Origin: Marinagarivorans cellulosilyticus
GTDB taxonomy: Bacteria; Pseudomonadota; Gammaproteobacteria; Pseudomonadales; Cellvibrionaceae
DNA: 64,000 bases
Direction: 5' to 3'
Assembly: GCF_021655555.1 (NCBI RefSeq)
Contig: NZ_AP023086.1
Span: 4,990,685-5,054,684 of the forward strand
Shown here: positions 9,167-18,678 of the stretch, piece after piece
Layout: each line of letters opens with the position of its first letter
Numbering within the stretch: the first letter of the stretch is position 1
Notes under the pieces: generated by a model
What the model saw: the letters and a program-made list of their open reading frames with translations, nothing else
What the model was told of the DNA's origin: nothing
Database searches by the model: none
Position numbers and translations under genes: made by a program

Positions 9167-10558
9167 CTATAATAAGCGCACTCGAAATGTTCGCCCCTTT
9201 AATTTACCGTTGGCAATTTTACTCAATGCATCTTTTGCCACTTTTGCACTGACCGCAACAAATGCCCAATTATCCATAATTTGAATTTTCCCCACTTGCT
9301 TGCCATCTATGCCGTCTTTTCCTGTTAGGGCACCCAAAATATCACCGGCGCGCACTTTTTGTTTTTTTCCACCATCAATTTGCAAGGTCTTCATTGCGGG
9401 CTTATAAGTGCCGGCAGCCAAAACTTTGGCCGGCGGTAGCGGTTGAATATCTACCGTTAAATTATGCGCTTCTTTTAAACGCTCGATTTTGAAGTTTTCT
9501 TTGCCGCTAAACAGTGTGCTGGCAACACCTTTTTGCCCAGCCCGCCCCGTGCGACCAATGCGATGGGTATGCACTTCGCTATCGCGTGCTATTTGGTAAT
9601 TAATAACAGCATCTAGGGCTTCTATATCCAACCCTCGCGCTGCAACATCGGTTGCCACTAAAATAGAAACACTTTTATTCGAAAAACGAACTAAGGCTTG
9701 ATCGCGCTCGCGCTGCTCTAAATCGCCGTGCAATGCCGTTGCACTAAAACCCAATGCATTTAAATCGTCTGCGACCGCTTGTGTTTCGCGCTTGGTATTG
9801 CAAAAAATTACCGCGCTTGTAGGGCGGGCATCGCACAGTAAACGCTGTATCGCTTGCAGCCGCTGCTGCTCGCCATTGCCGTCTAATTCGTCGATTTTAT
9901 AAAAGTGCTGTGTGATTGTTTCGCTAGTGTGTTGGGACTCTACCCGAATACGCGTTGGCGAGCGCATCACGCGTTTGGCGATGCTTTCAATTTCTTTTGG
10001 GAAGGTCGCGCTAAACAGTAATGTTTGCCGCTGCTTTGGCGCAAAGCCCAATATGGTATCTAGCGTTTCTTGAAACCCCATATCCAACATGCGGTCGGCT
10101 TCGTCGAGCACAATGTTTTTCACATTATTTAAAACCAACGAACCTTTGCGCAGGTGCTCTTCTATACGCCCTGGCGTGCCTACAATAATATGCGCACCAT
10201 GTTCTAAGGAGCCAATTTGTGGCCCAAACGGCATGCCGCCACAAATACACAGCACTTTAATATTGTGAATAGCGCGGGCTAATTTGCGCACCTCGGCAGC
10301 GACTTGCTCGGCCAGCTCGCGCGTGGGGCACAGTATTAGCGTTTGAATGCGAAAGCGCTTTACCTCTAAGTGTTGCAATATGCCAAGGCCAAAGGCCGCC
10401 GTTTTACCGGAGCCTGTTTTACCTTCACCAATAACATCGTCGCCGGCTAATATTGCCGGTAGGCTTTGCGCCTGAATGGGCGTCATTTCGGTGTAGTTTA
10501 AGCTTTCTAGATTACTTAATAGCTCGGGTTTAAGCGCAAGGCTCGCAAAAGAAGACAC
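9167..10558 (-). CDS. dbpA: ATP-dependent RNA helicase DbpA
   Basis: A DEAD-box helicase of about 463 residues. It has the Q-motif region (TEMTPIQAQSLPAI), Walker A (GKTGSGKT), PTRELAEQ, DEAD (VLDEADRMLDMG), SAT (LFSATFP), and motif VI (HRIGRTGRAG). The C-terminal ~75 residues (TLQIDGGKKQKVRAGDILG onward) match the DbpA RNA-binding domain, which recognises hairpin 92 of 23S rRNA during 50S assembly. I prefer the GTG at 10558 (VSSFASLALKPELL) because it aligns with the N-terminus of known DbpA. A longer reading from the GTG at 10606 adds an unusual 16-residue extension. Confidence 0.92.
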   Translation of the reverse strand: MSSFASLALKPELLSNLESLNYTEMTPIQAQSLPAILAGDDVIGEGKTGSGKTAAFGLGILQHLEVKRFRIQTLILCPTRELAEQVAAEVRKLARAIHNIKVLCICGGMPFGPQIGSLEHGAHIIVGTPGRIEEHLRKGSLVLNNVKNIVLDEADRMLDMGFQETLDTILGFAPKQRQTLLFSATFPKEIESIAKRVMRSPTRIRVESQHTSETITQHFYKIDELDGNGEQQRLQAIQRLLCDARPTSAVIFCNTKRETQAVADDLNALGFSATALHGDLEQRERDQALVRFSNKSVSILVATDVAARGLDIEALDAVINYQIARDSEVHTHRIGRTGRAGQKGVASTLFSGKENFKIERLKEAHNLTVDIQPLPPAKVLAAGTYKPAMKTLQIDGGKKQKVRAGDILGALTGKDGIDGKQVGKIQIMDNWAFVAVSAKVAKDALSKIANGKLKGRTFRVRLL

Positions 10559-10623
10559 AGCAAAAATCTCTGAAGGGTAACAAAGTCGGTAGCTGCTAAA
10601 CAGCACCGAAACAAGGCGGCAAA

Positions 10624-11112
10624 TTATACAGTACTGGCCAAAAATTTATTGCGCTCTATTGTGTTGGGCGTGTTATCACTTTGCGCCATAAAGGTATTGA
10701 GCACTACCCCGCAAGCAACGTTAACATTAACCGAAGCGCCGTTACCGTATTGCGGAATATAAACACAATAGTCGCTAAGGGCCAACACCGCTACCGGAAT
10801 GCCCTGCCCCTCGTTGCCTAAAATAAATGCAGTATTACATGAAAAGCGCACTGTATTTATCGACTGCGAAGCCTCGCTAATTTCAACAGCTGCAATCTTG
10901 TAACCGCTGCTTTTGTAAAAGTGATGGGCAGCAGGAAAATCAAAGAAATGACGTATTTTTGTAGTGCTGTGGGTATTTTGATTGCCGTAAGAAGAATACT
11001 TTTTGCGCCCAACCACGCAAACATCTGCAACGCCTAGGGCGTTACAGGTTCGAATAAGCTGGCCCAAGTTGGTGTTTTTTTCGATATTTTGCAGAATAAC
11101 AACAGCTTTCAT
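10624..11112 (-). CDS. TrmH/SpoU-family RNA 2'-O-methyltransferase
   Basis: A 162-residue SPOUT enzyme consisting almost only of the catalytic knot domain. Visible motifs are motif 1 (NLGQLIRTCNALGV, with the conserved Arg), motif 2 (FILGNEGQGI) and motif 3 (YIPQYGNGASVNVNVACGV). It transfers a methyl group from AdoMet to a ribose 2'-OH in tRNA or rRNA. The size is like TrmL, but the motif spacing does not let me name the target. It lies just upstream of dbpA on the same strand, with 65 bp between them. Confidence 0.8.
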   Translation of the reverse strand: MKAVVILQNIEKNTNLGQLIRTCNALGVADVCVVGRKKYSSYGNQNTHSTTKIRHFFDFPAAHHFYKSSGYKIAAVEISEASQSINTVRFSCNTAFILGNEGQGIPVAVLALSDYCVYIPQYGNGASVNVNVACGVVLNTFMAQSDNTPNTIERNKFLASTV

Positions 11113-11213
11113 AAACTTTCACGGCCCCACAATAAGGCCGGCAAGGTATCGCCTTTTGCCTCTAGCGACAACTGCCAGCTTTACGTAAGTTCAGCAGCGG
11201 CAAGCAATAGAGC

Positions 11214-12485
11214 TTAACTAAAAAAGTTAAAGCGCTCTGCGACACTTAGTGGGTAGGCATCGTCTATTGCCGAGCTACTAATGCCTAAATGATCGCGCAT
11301 GGCTTGGTGGATGTGCTTAGGGTAAATCACACTGCCGCTGTCACTTGCCTGCAAACTGCCTGTATCGACCTTCAAAGCGTGTTGCATTTCGTCGGTGCCA
11401 GCTACTAAACGATTGCCCCAGCTGGCATTTTTTTCCATCACTATTGCGCTGCCTACTGACCAATGGTCTTTGCCGGCACTACTGTTGTACCAAGGTGTGC
11501 GGGCAAAATCGCTGGCAATTAATACCGTTAAGCGATCGGCAATGCCTTGTTCTTCGGCATAATCCCAAAGGTAATCAATACCGGCGGTTAGCTCGGCAAG
11601 CAGTGGCATTTGGTCGCGGTCGTGATCGGCGTGGGTATCGAAGCCGCCCAAAACAACATCAGCACTGCAAGCCACACCCGACTTAAACGCCAAGGTGGTG
11701 ATTTGCATTTGCTGCATAAAACGGTTGCTTTGCAGTTGGTCATCCGGCGGAATAACCGCCGCAAAGTCTTCTAGCCCACCGGCGTTTTGGCGAGCGCTGT
11801 AATAGACATCCATTGCATATTGCGTGCGCGGAAGGTTGTTAGGGTTGCTACGCAACCTTTCTAAGCGCGCTTGCTGGTGCTCTTTGACCATCGCTAGCAT
11901 GTCTGGATGCTGAAACGTTTGCTCACGGTCCCATGGCAACACATTGGGCGTAAGCACACTGAGCAATGCGCGCACATCGTTCAAACGGGTATAGCGAATT
12001 AACCGGGCCGTTTCGGCATAACCACCATAATTTAAATAAGATAACGGCAACGCCGGCGCATGGGTTGCAGCAAACAAAGCCGTTAACGAAGGAAACCCCG
12101 CAGAATTGCGGCCACTCCAGTTGTGCAATACACCTGTTGAATGCGAATTAGTTTGGGAGTCGATCCCGTTGATAACCAACATTTTTTGATAATGCTTTTC
12201 GAAAAACGCTGCATTGCCTGCCACCGGGGCATAGCGCAAGTTACCAGCACTTTGAATTTCTGCCGTTTGCGCCCAAGTATTAATAATGTCTTCGCCCGCG
12301 GGGTTGGCTTTAGGGTCGCAAAAGCTGGCAACATCCCACGCGCCTTCGGCTTGTACCGTTACAAACAGCCGGCCGCTGTAATCCTCTGGCGCGGCGAATA
12401 AGCGCCCAGTTGGCAAGCTGCCTAGGGCTGTAGTTGCTGCAATTTTATTGATGCTCGCAAGAAAATCTCTACGCTTAATAGCCAT
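11214..12485 (-). CDS. DUF1501 family protein, Tat-exported
   Basis: 423 residues from the ATG at 12485, which has a strong AGGAAGG ribosome site; longer in-frame readings overlap the upstream gene. The N-terminus IKRRDFLASI followed by a hydrophobic stretch is a twin-arginine signal. The body contains alkaline-phosphatase-superfamily-like elements typical of DUF1501: GGFDTHADHDRDQ, VLIASDFARTPW and KDHWSVGSAIVM. DUF1501 genes are usually next to genes for large exported cytochrome-like partners, as here: the upstream gene ends 11 bp before this start. The biochemical role of the pair is unknown. Confidence 0.85.
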   Translation of the reverse strand: MAIKRRDFLASINKIAATTALGSLPTGRLFAAPEDYSGRLFVTVQAEGAWDVASFCDPKANPAGEDIINTWAQTAEIQSAGNLRYAPVAGNAAFFEKHYQKMLVINGIDSQTNSHSTGVLHNWSGRNSAGFPSLTALFAATHAPALPLSYLNYGGYAETARLIRYTRLNDVRALLSVLTPNVLPWDREQTFQHPDMLAMVKEHQQARLERLRSNPNNLPRTQYAMDVYYSARQNAGGLEDFAAVIPPDDQLQSNRFMQQMQITTLAFKSGVACSADVVLGGFDTHADHDRDQMPLLAELTAGIDYLWDYAEEQGIADRLTVLIASDFARTPWYNSSAGKDHWSVGSAIVMEKNASWGNRLVAGTDEMQHALKVDTGSLQASDSGSVIYPKHIHQAMRDHLGISSSAIDDAYPLSVAERFNFFS

Positions 12486-12496
12486 GGTCCTTCCTC

Positions 12497-15400
12497 TTAC
12501 TCGTGCAAATAGTGGTAATCGGTCATGAAATAAATGAGCATCGATATCCACGTGCCCTGCATGTAACGCGTATCGGCGAGTTCGCTGGTCCAATCCTGCT
12601 GCCACCAATTGGGAATGGGAATATCACAACCCTCCGTTTCCCAGTCGTAAGCGCGCTCTGGCATATTGGCCTGTCGCCACTGCCAAGTATCGACCAACAA
12701 TTGGTAACTTGCCTCGATTTCTAGACTATCGGTGCTTAATGCTTGACCTAAGAACAATTGGTGCAAGCGCACTAATTGCTCACGCAGTAATTGCTCGCCT
12801 GCACTCTGGCTATAGGGCGCTAACGCATCGACAGACACCACCATATTCACGGGGTAACCCGGCACATTGCGGCGCCACGCAGCAACGCTCACGGTGTAAT
12901 TATCATCCGCTGGGAGTACCACGGGTATTGAAACACCGCCACTCCATAAAATGGTGCCGGTGTAGGCTGCCGCGGCATTATCGTAAAACCGGCCACCGGT
13001 AGGATTGCCTTGATCGTTGGTGGTAAAAATTACGCCATCAACGGCGCTCAGTGCATCGCCAGCGAGATCTAGCACCACCGCCCCACTGCTATTGCGGATT
13101 TGCACACTGGTGATAATGAGATTGGTACCCTCTTGCAAATCACCATCCCAATGCGGATTAGCAAAACGTAAATTCAAGCGTTGCTCGCCAGCCGGAATAC
13201 CGACGCTAAGCATATGTTCACTGCTGGCCGCTGTAGCAGTGCCCGTTACCGCCGCCAAAGCGGAACCATGGCTTACCGGTGTGACGTAACGATCCACCAT
13301 GGAAAACAACGACGGGGCCGGCGTGCGATTAAAGTCCAACACCACAGCACCGCAAGCTACAGAAACCGCTTGCGTTAGCGCCACGTTAGACATCAAGGTA
13401 TTTAACTCGCGCGCGCGCGAGGTAATACCGAACGAATCCATACCGCCGTAGTAAATTAAATAGCGGTCTAATAACTGGGTGTAGTGGTTATCCAGCAGCC
13501 AAGGCGCCTCGGATTCACCCCAAGCATAACCTAGCAATGCCGATGTTTTTGCCTCTAGTTCTTCTGGTGTTAGCAAGCGGCCAGTACCAACGCCAGCCAG
13601 CATTACTCGCTGGTTTTGCTCTAGCGGTGCTGTACTTTGCTGCGCCCGGAACCATGGGCTCATTAGCATTTCTACTAGCATGTCTTTTAGGTTGTAAGCC
13701 GCGCCGCCATTAATGCCCACACGAAAATCATCTGCTAGGGTTTGAATAAAGGTATTTTGCGCATCAAAAGCAGCTAACTGCTCGGCGTAGTTGGCATCTT
13801 CTAGGGCTTCTGGCGCTTCGATTAACTCCTCGGCCATCACCGCTGGCCACCAAAACTTAATGGCCGCTTCGGCGAAACGCTCATCCGCTACGATTTGCTG
13901 CGCCAGCCACTGCAGGCTATTAGCGCGGCTGTATACCCCATCACTCGGTGCAGCCAACACGCCAAAGCCAGGCGCGCGTACATCTCTAAACCAAGTATCA
14001 CCACGCTCGTACAAATCGCCATCTTTGTAAACCCGCGGCAATGCATCTAAACCGCCCCAACTATTGCGGTACAGGCCTTCATCACCGTAATTTTGAAAAG
14101 CGCCTGCCACTGGGTCCATTGCAATATGGCACACCGTGCAGTTGGCATTATTCATGGTTGGATTGTTGGTATCGGCAAGGGCTTCTGGGTCGTTGGTGCG
14201 GGCGGCGGATTTTTCGATGTCCACCCCTAAAAAGTGATAGAACGTCCAGCGGGCACGGGCACGATTGCGGTTTGTATCCGTAGTGGGGTAGCGGTTTAAA
14301 AAGGCTGGCTCATTCAAAACACCGGCGTGCGGATACTCGACGAAAGCACCATGACTATCAATAACAGAACCGACGCCCTCAATAAATTCTGAAGAAAACT
14401 CGCCATCGTGTAAAACCTGCCCGCGATTTTGCACAACCTTAAAAATGGAAAAGTCATCATCGGCGGTAAATAGGTTATCCCAATCGGCGTTATACACTTG
14501 CGCCAACGCCGAATTAGCGAGAGTGTAATCGGCCGTAAGTACTTCGGTATAGGGCCTGTCATTTTCTACCACATAAGCAATTAGCTCCAAGGGGGCTTGC
14601 GCAACACCGTAACGCAGCTGGCGATAATAATTGCCATAAAAATCTTCGCGCTCGCCTTGCTGATTGGCCGTCACAAATTTAGCCGCTAAGGTAGGGTAAA
14701 AGCTTGCATTGGGCTCGATCACATCGAGGTTTAATTCTTGATTAAAAGCATCAGTTAATAAGCGGTCGTTGGCGCCGCGTATTAAAAATTGATGAAACCC
14801 CTCCCCAGCCATCAACCCTCGCAAGCTAGCCTTTAGCTGTGTTTCTGTTTGTGTGGCTGCCAGTTCTTGAGCGGTGGGTAAACGGCCAGCTAGAATTAAA
14901 GCCGCACGGCGCAGCGTATCGGCTGGCGGAGCATTTTCGACCTGATCAAACATAGCGACTTTAGTGTTATTTTCGGAGTTCCCGGTCAGCAGCTGTAAAA
15001 CAGATTCTAACGCCATAAACTCGGTAGTCGTAGTTCCAAAAACAGCGCCACCTTGATGCAAAGCACCACCTTGCGTTTTACTTAATACCAAGGCATCGCC
15101 ATCATCTACGGTCGCTACAAAATTCTGTAAAACCGAATAATTCGTTGCCGCTTGCCCATCACCTGCCGTAAAAACCAAGCGCGTATTGCCAGAAGCGCCG
15201 CCATTCACATGGCACAAAACACAGCGCGCTTGTACTACAGGGCCTTCAACCGTATTTTGGTACTGCTCTAAGGCAAGATTTTCAGCAGGCATACTCGAAG
15301 ACGATGTAGCGCTAGATGACACCATTGACGATGACGATGACGATGACGATGACGAAAATAATACCGAAGAAGAACTTGCCACAAGGCTAGAAGCGACATC

Positions 15401-15625
15401 ACTTGAAGTAGAAAAAGCAGCAGAGCTACTAAGCATTGAAGTCACCGAGGAAGATTCCGGCACAACAGAGGATAGTGTCGCAGGCGAAGAGCTTACTACT
15501 GCAGCAGGAGAATCATCACCGCCACCACTACCGCACGACACCAAAAAAAACGCTGCTATTGCAGACGAAATTAAAGCGGTGCAATTACAACGCAATTTAT
15601 CCTTTAATGAATTCATCATTGTCAT
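12497..15625 (-). CDS. Large lipoprotein with two CxxCH motifs (DUF1592/DUF1588-like), partner of DUF1501 protein
   Basis: About 1042 residues; an upstream TTG at 15646 is possible. The lipobox is LVSC (Cys at about 31 from this start), followed by a poly-Ser linker (to about 115). A CVLCH motif lies just after the linker and a second, CTVCH, is near the middle in ANCTVCHIAMDPVAGAF. That pattern resembles the C..CH..MDP signature of DUF1588 proteins and suggests covalent haem or a structural metal site. The C-terminal third includes a beta-sandwich-like segment (LRFANPHWDGDLQEGTNLII), possibly carbohydrate-binding. It is co-transcribed with the Tat-exported DUF1501 gene. An exported redox or degradative complex is a reasonable inference, not a known function. 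Confidence 0.75.
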   Translation of the reverse strand: MTMMNSLKDKLRCNCTALISSAIAAFFLVSCGSGGGDDSPAAVVSSSPATLSSVVPESSSVTSMLSSSAAFSTSSDVASSLVASSSSVLFSSSSSSSSSSMVSSSATSSSSMPAENLALEQYQNTVEGPVVQARCVLCHVNGGASGNTRLVFTAGDGQAATNYSVLQNFVATVDDGDALVLSKTQGGALHQGGAVFGTTTTEFMALESVLQLLTGNSENNTKVAMFDQVENAPPADTLRRAALILAGRLPTAQELAATQTETQLKASLRGLMAGEGFHQFLIRGANDRLLTDAFNQELNLDVIEPNASFYPTLAAKFVTANQQGEREDFYGNYYRQLRYGVAQAPLELIAYVVENDRPYTEVLTADYTLANSALAQVYNADWDNLFTADDDFSIFKVVQNRGQVLHDGEFSSEFIEGVGSVIDSHGAFVEYPHAGVLNEPAFLNRYPTTDTNRNRARARWTFYHFLGVDIEKSAARTNDPEALADTNNPTMNNANCTVCHIAMDPVAGAFQNYGDEGLYRNSWGGLDALPRVYKDGDLYERGDTWFRDVRAPGFGVLAAPSDGVYSRANSLQWLAQQIVADERFAEAAIKFWWPAVMAEELIEAPEALEDANYAEQLAAFDAQNTFIQTLADDFRVGINGGAAYNLKDMLVEMLMSPWFRAQQSTAPLEQNQRVMLAGVGTGRLLTPEELEAKTSALLGYAWGESEAPWLLDNHYTQLLDRYLIYYGGMDSFGITSRARELNTLMSNVALTQAVSVACGAVVLDFNRTPAPSLFSMVDRYVTPVSHGSALAAVTGTATAASSEHMLSVGIPAGEQRLNLRFANPHWDGDLQEGTNLIITSVQIRNSSGAVVLDLAGDALSAVDGVIFTTNDQGNPTGGRFYDNAAAAYTGTILWSGGVSIPVVLPADDNYTVSVAAWRRNVPGYPVNMVVSVDALAPYSQSAGEQLLREQLVRLHQLFLGQALSTDSLEIEASYQLLVDTWQWRQANMPERAYDWETEGCDIPIPNWWQQDWTSELADTRYMQGTWISMLIYFMTDYHYLHE
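15327..15355. repeat. Hexanucleotide microsatellite in the poly-Ser linker
   Basis: GACGAT is repeated 4.8 times, encoding Ser-Ser on the minus strand inside the linker of the CxxCH lipoprotein. The unit is a multiple of three, so slippage would change linker length without breaking the frame. Confidence 0.85.
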
Positions 15626-15934
15626 TATCACTATTAGAGTGGGCAACTCTTACAGCTACCCAAGATAGAATTATCATTCAGAATAAGCACTGCAAATACT
15701 TAACCAAAAAATTCTGTAAAATAAAATCGGTAGCATTACTGAAAAAGCAGTGTACGTGAAGGCAGGAATAACGTCAGTAAATGTTACATGAACTATTCAT
15801 ATAACAAAGTGTAAAGCCAGATCGAAAACGATTTAAAAAACCATTAATGCCACGATAAAGGTATTTTAAGTACCATTTAGAAGGCAAGAATTACTTTCAA
15901 TAAAACATCGGTATAAAAGAAGCTTTTAATAATA

Positions 15935-15963
15935 TTGACGATTACCGACAAATAATTGATAGT
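15935..15963 (+). promoter_or_regulatory. Weak candidate sigma-70 promoter ahead of the response regulator
   Basis: TTGACG, a 17-bp spacer and GATAGT, about 118 bp before the start at 16081. The -10 match is only 4 of 6. The rest of the 455-bp gap from 15626 to 16080 is AT-rich with no gene, hairpin or RNA that I can recognise. Confidence 0.3.
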
Positions 15964-16080
15964 TTGTGACAGTTATTGTTTTTTACAACGCACGCATTAA
16001 CGCGCACTAAATCATAACGGGAGCCATTTTTCGTTAATCCAGCAATAACCCTATTTCCAATTAGCTAACGAGCATGATGT

Positions 16081-16674
16081 ATGAGTTTATCTGGCTTCAA
16101 ATTCGAGCAACAAACAAACGGCCTCGAATGCTATGACAGTCAACCCGTTAGGCGGATAATGTTAGTGGATGACGAAGAATCTATTCTTAAATCTGCTGAG
16201 CGCTGCTTGGCTTTTGATGAATACATGATTACTTGCTTTCAATCACCGCAAGAAGCCCTTAAAAGCGCTCGCCATCAAGCTTACGATTTAGTCATTACCG
16301 ACCAGCGCATGCCCTGCATGAACGGCGTTGAACTACTCACACAAATTAACGAGGCACAGCCGCAATGTGTGGGCATTATACTCAGTGGTTTTAGCGATAG
16401 CTCCACACTCCTAGAGGCTATAAACCAAGCCCACATCTATCAATTCGTATGCAAACCTTGGGTTAACGAAGATTTTCGCTTGCTGGTCAAAAAAGCACTC
16501 AGCCATGCCGAGCAGCAGTGCGAAACCCAGCGCCTAGCGGACCAAGCCCGAGTAAGTAGCGGCAGCATGACTCGGCATCGCGCGCAGCTGCGCGAGTTAG
16601 AAGCAAAATACCCGGGTATCACACGGGTAGAGCGGGATGAAAACGGCGCCATTGTGTTGCACTCCCGACATTAA
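16081..16674 (+). CDS. Stand-alone response regulator (REC domain with short C-terminal helix)
   Basis: 197 residues. The receiver domain covers about 23-145: acidic pair in MLVDDEES, phospho-acceptor Asp in DLVITDQRMP, Ser in ILSGFSD, and Lys in FVCKPW. The C-terminal ~50 residues form a probable coiled coil (RHRAQLRELEAKYPG) and a short beta-like tail (ITRVERDENGAIVLH), with no DNA-binding or enzymatic domain recognised. No histidine kinase gene is adjacent. It may act through protein contact in a phosphorelay or c-di-GMP network. Confidence 0.82.
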   Translation: MSLSGFKFEQQTNGLECYDSQPVRRIMLVDDEESILKSAERCLAFDEYMITCFQSPQEALKSARHQAYDLVITDQRMPCMNGVELLTQINEAQPQCVGIILSGFSDSSTLLEAINQAHIYQFVCKPWVNEDFRLLVKKALSHAEQQCETQRLADQARVSSGSMTRHRAQLRELEAKYPGITRVERDENGAIVLHSRH

Positions 16675-16852
16675 CACGCGCCAGTACCCAGTACCGGTAT
16701 TCTATGCCCTAATTTTTACTGCTCGTCGCAGCCCTAGATTATCCCTTTAAAAAAGTCTTATAATTCATTTACCGTAACGAAAAGACTGAGCCGTTGCATT
16801 CTTTTGTCGGTAGAACACGACTAATAGACTAGAAGAATTCAGGGATTAACTT

Positions 16853-17104
16853 ATGAGCGATACAAAACCTCAATGCCCAAACTGCCAACAAAATGTTTTG
16901 CAAAGTCTGTCGACACGCTGCATGTACTGCGGCTCGGAACTCCCCAAAAATCTTCATCCCTCTGATGCACAAAAGCAAGCCATTTTATCTCGCCACGAAG
17001 AAAGCAATCGCGCACACGACTTAGCAATGGAAGCAAGGGCGAATAAAGATAAAAAAAAGAAAAAGCAGAAACCGCCTATTGAGCCGCCATTCAATATTCA
17101 ATAA
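16853..17104 (+). CDS. Small zinc-ribbon protein
   Basis: 83 residues with an AGGGA ribosome site. Two CxxC pairs (CPNC and CMYC, about 16 residues apart) form a likely zinc ribbon at the N-terminus. The C-terminal part is Lys-rich and basic (NKDKKKKKQKPP), suggesting nucleic-acid contact. It overlaps the 3' end of the convergent diguanylate cyclase gene by 7 bp. No family with a known function is recognised. Confidence 0.7.
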   Translation: MSDTKPQCPNCQQNVLQSLSTRCMYCGSELPKNLHPSDAQKQAILSRHEESNRAHDLAMEARANKDKKKKKQKPPIEPPFNIQ

Positions 17105-18396
17105 GCCACAACTTGATTACGCCCTTGCGTCTTAGCAGAGTACAGGGCCTCGTCGGCACGAATAAAAGCACTATTTAAAGAATCGATTTTACTGAACGAA
17201 GTTAGCCCAATGCTCACCGTTATTGCTACAGCGGCGTCCGAATTAAAATCGTGATTTTGCACTAGCAAACGCAGCTTTTGCGCCAAGGACTTTGCCTGCT
17301 CTAGGTTATAACTTGTCACAAGCAAGACAAACTCTTCACCGCCCCAGCGTGCAAAAATATCACCTTTACGAATATTCTTTGCAAATAAACTAGCAACCTC
17401 CCTTAATACTTTATCCCCTGTAACGTGGCCAAACTCATCGTTAACCCGTTTAAAATGGTCAATATCAATAATTAATAAACAACCATTAAGTGCGCCTTTA
17501 CCAAATAGGCTTTTTAACGTTTGCATAAAACCATAGCGGTTATACACCTCCGTTAAGCTATCGATATGCGAAAGCTCACGGTATTTTTCAGACTTTTCTT
17601 GGAGCTGCTGCGCATAGTTTGTTAGATCTTTTACTTGCCGTAGGTTTTCTTTCGCTACTTTACGCCAACGGTACATTCGCCACGTTGTTTCAGTAAATAG
17701 AACGCTTAACCACGCTAGAATAATACCAAGGTATAAGGCTTCTGCTTTTATCCACACACCGATAAGCTCTACACGTTCAAGCTCTAAGGTGTGCTCTCCC
17801 ATAACTTGGGGAAACGGAAAATCCACGCCAAAGGAAGTAATATGATCAAATTGTGGCTTAGCATTATTCCTATCAACCTTATATTCATCACGCCACCAAT
17901 CGGCAACTTGAAACTCCGATAGCGCAACTTCAGTTGTATAGGGCGCCGAAAAATCGCCAAAGTCATTGGTTGGAATGTTCACATACATGAATTTGTGCGT
18001 ATCACGATCTTCTTTAAGGCCGTGCTGACCGTCAAAATTGCGCATATAAAGGCGCAACGTATTGCCAGGCCCCTTATAGCGAAGCTTCACTTTAACGTTG
18101 GAAAAACCGTATGCATTGATGAATTTGCGCTGCGTATCGTTCCAATGCACCGACAAACCGCAAACAGGGTGCGCAGGGCTACGCTTAAGACTACAAAGCC
18201 AGCGCGTGCGCTCCTCATCCAACCACTCAACCGACGATTCGCCCCCCCACTGTGCATCACTGTATATCGTCATTGCATTATCGTTAGCGGGGTGAATAAC
18301 GATATGTTTAGGCGGCAAAACATAATGTAACGCCATTGCCGCAACAGTTAGAACAATTGCCGCTGTACGAATACGTGATGGGGACACTAAAGCCAT
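17098..18396 (-). CDS. Membrane diguanylate cyclase (GGDEF) with periplasmic sensor domain
   Basis: 432 residues. A membrane helix near 12-28, a periplasmic region (about 35-215) rich in beta strands, and a second helix (about 218-240) lead through a coiled-coil linker to a GGDEF domain (about 270-432). The active motif is GGEEF in FARWGGEEFVLLV. An inhibitory site RxxD (RKGD) lies exactly five residues upstream, so product feedback is expected. It makes c-di-GMP from two GTP. The periplasmic part resembles carbohydrate-binding beta-sandwiches (YGFSNVKVKLRYKGPG), so it may sense a glycan; that is inference. Confidence 0.9.
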   Translation of the reverse strand: MALVSPSRIRTAAIVLTVAAMALHYVLPPKHIVIHPANDNAMTIYSDAQWGGESSVEWLDEERTRWLCSLKRSPAHPVCGLSVHWNDTQRKFINAYGFSNVKVKLRYKGPGNTLRLYMRNFDGQHGLKEDRDTHKFMYVNIPTNDFGDFSAPYTTEVALSEFQVADWWRDEYKVDRNNAKPQFDHITSFGVDFPFPQVMGEHTLELERVELIGVWIKAEALYLGIILAWLSVLFTETTWRMYRWRKVAKENLRQVKDLTNYAQQLQEKSEKYRELSHIDSLTEVYNRYGFMQTLKSLFGKGALNGCLLIIDIDHFKRVNDEFGHVTGDKVLREVASLFAKNIRKGDIFARWGGEEFVLLVTSYNLEQAKSLAQKLRLLVQNHDFNSDAAVAITVSIGLTSFSKIDSLNSAFIRADEALYSAKTQGRNQVVAY

Positions 18397-18558
18397 ACAC
18401 CAAGCCTGTAACGTGATAAGTCGATCAAACCTTTAAGGTAGTCGTTCCTCAGCTAGGGCACCACCTTGCGAAGTGAAGCTAAATCAAAATAAGTAAAGTT
18501 GGGTTTGGGGTTTAATAGACTATGACGGAGCGGTGAACAATTGCTAGCCAAAAAAGGC

Positions 18559-18585
18559 AAAAAGGAGGCATAAAGCCTCCTTTTT
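18559..18585 (-). terminator. Rho-independent terminator of the small gene at 18679
   Basis: The stem AAAAAGGAGGC / GCCTCCTTTTT has a 5-nt loop. On the minus strand it is followed by two T-runs. It lies about 95 bp after the stop of the 43-residue ORF and before the cyclase gene. Confidence 0.8.
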
Positions 18586-18678
18586 GGTCGTCATTATCAA
18601 CATTCCACGTCTGTAAATTACCTTTTGATGGCCAGCACCGCAAAAGTACTTTCGCACGTGAAAGAATAGTTTTTCGTA

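Noticed and set aside
12709..14283. Several plus-strand frames of 80-97 codons inside the CxxCH lipoprotein gene
   Set aside because: They are fully antisense to a long, well-supported coding frame, lack ribosome sites and show no recognisable protein.
15186..15668. Plus-strand frame with a run of Asp codons
   Set aside because: It is the antisense of the poly-Ser linker of the CxxCH lipoprotein; the acid run comes from the GACGAT repeat and has no support as a gene.
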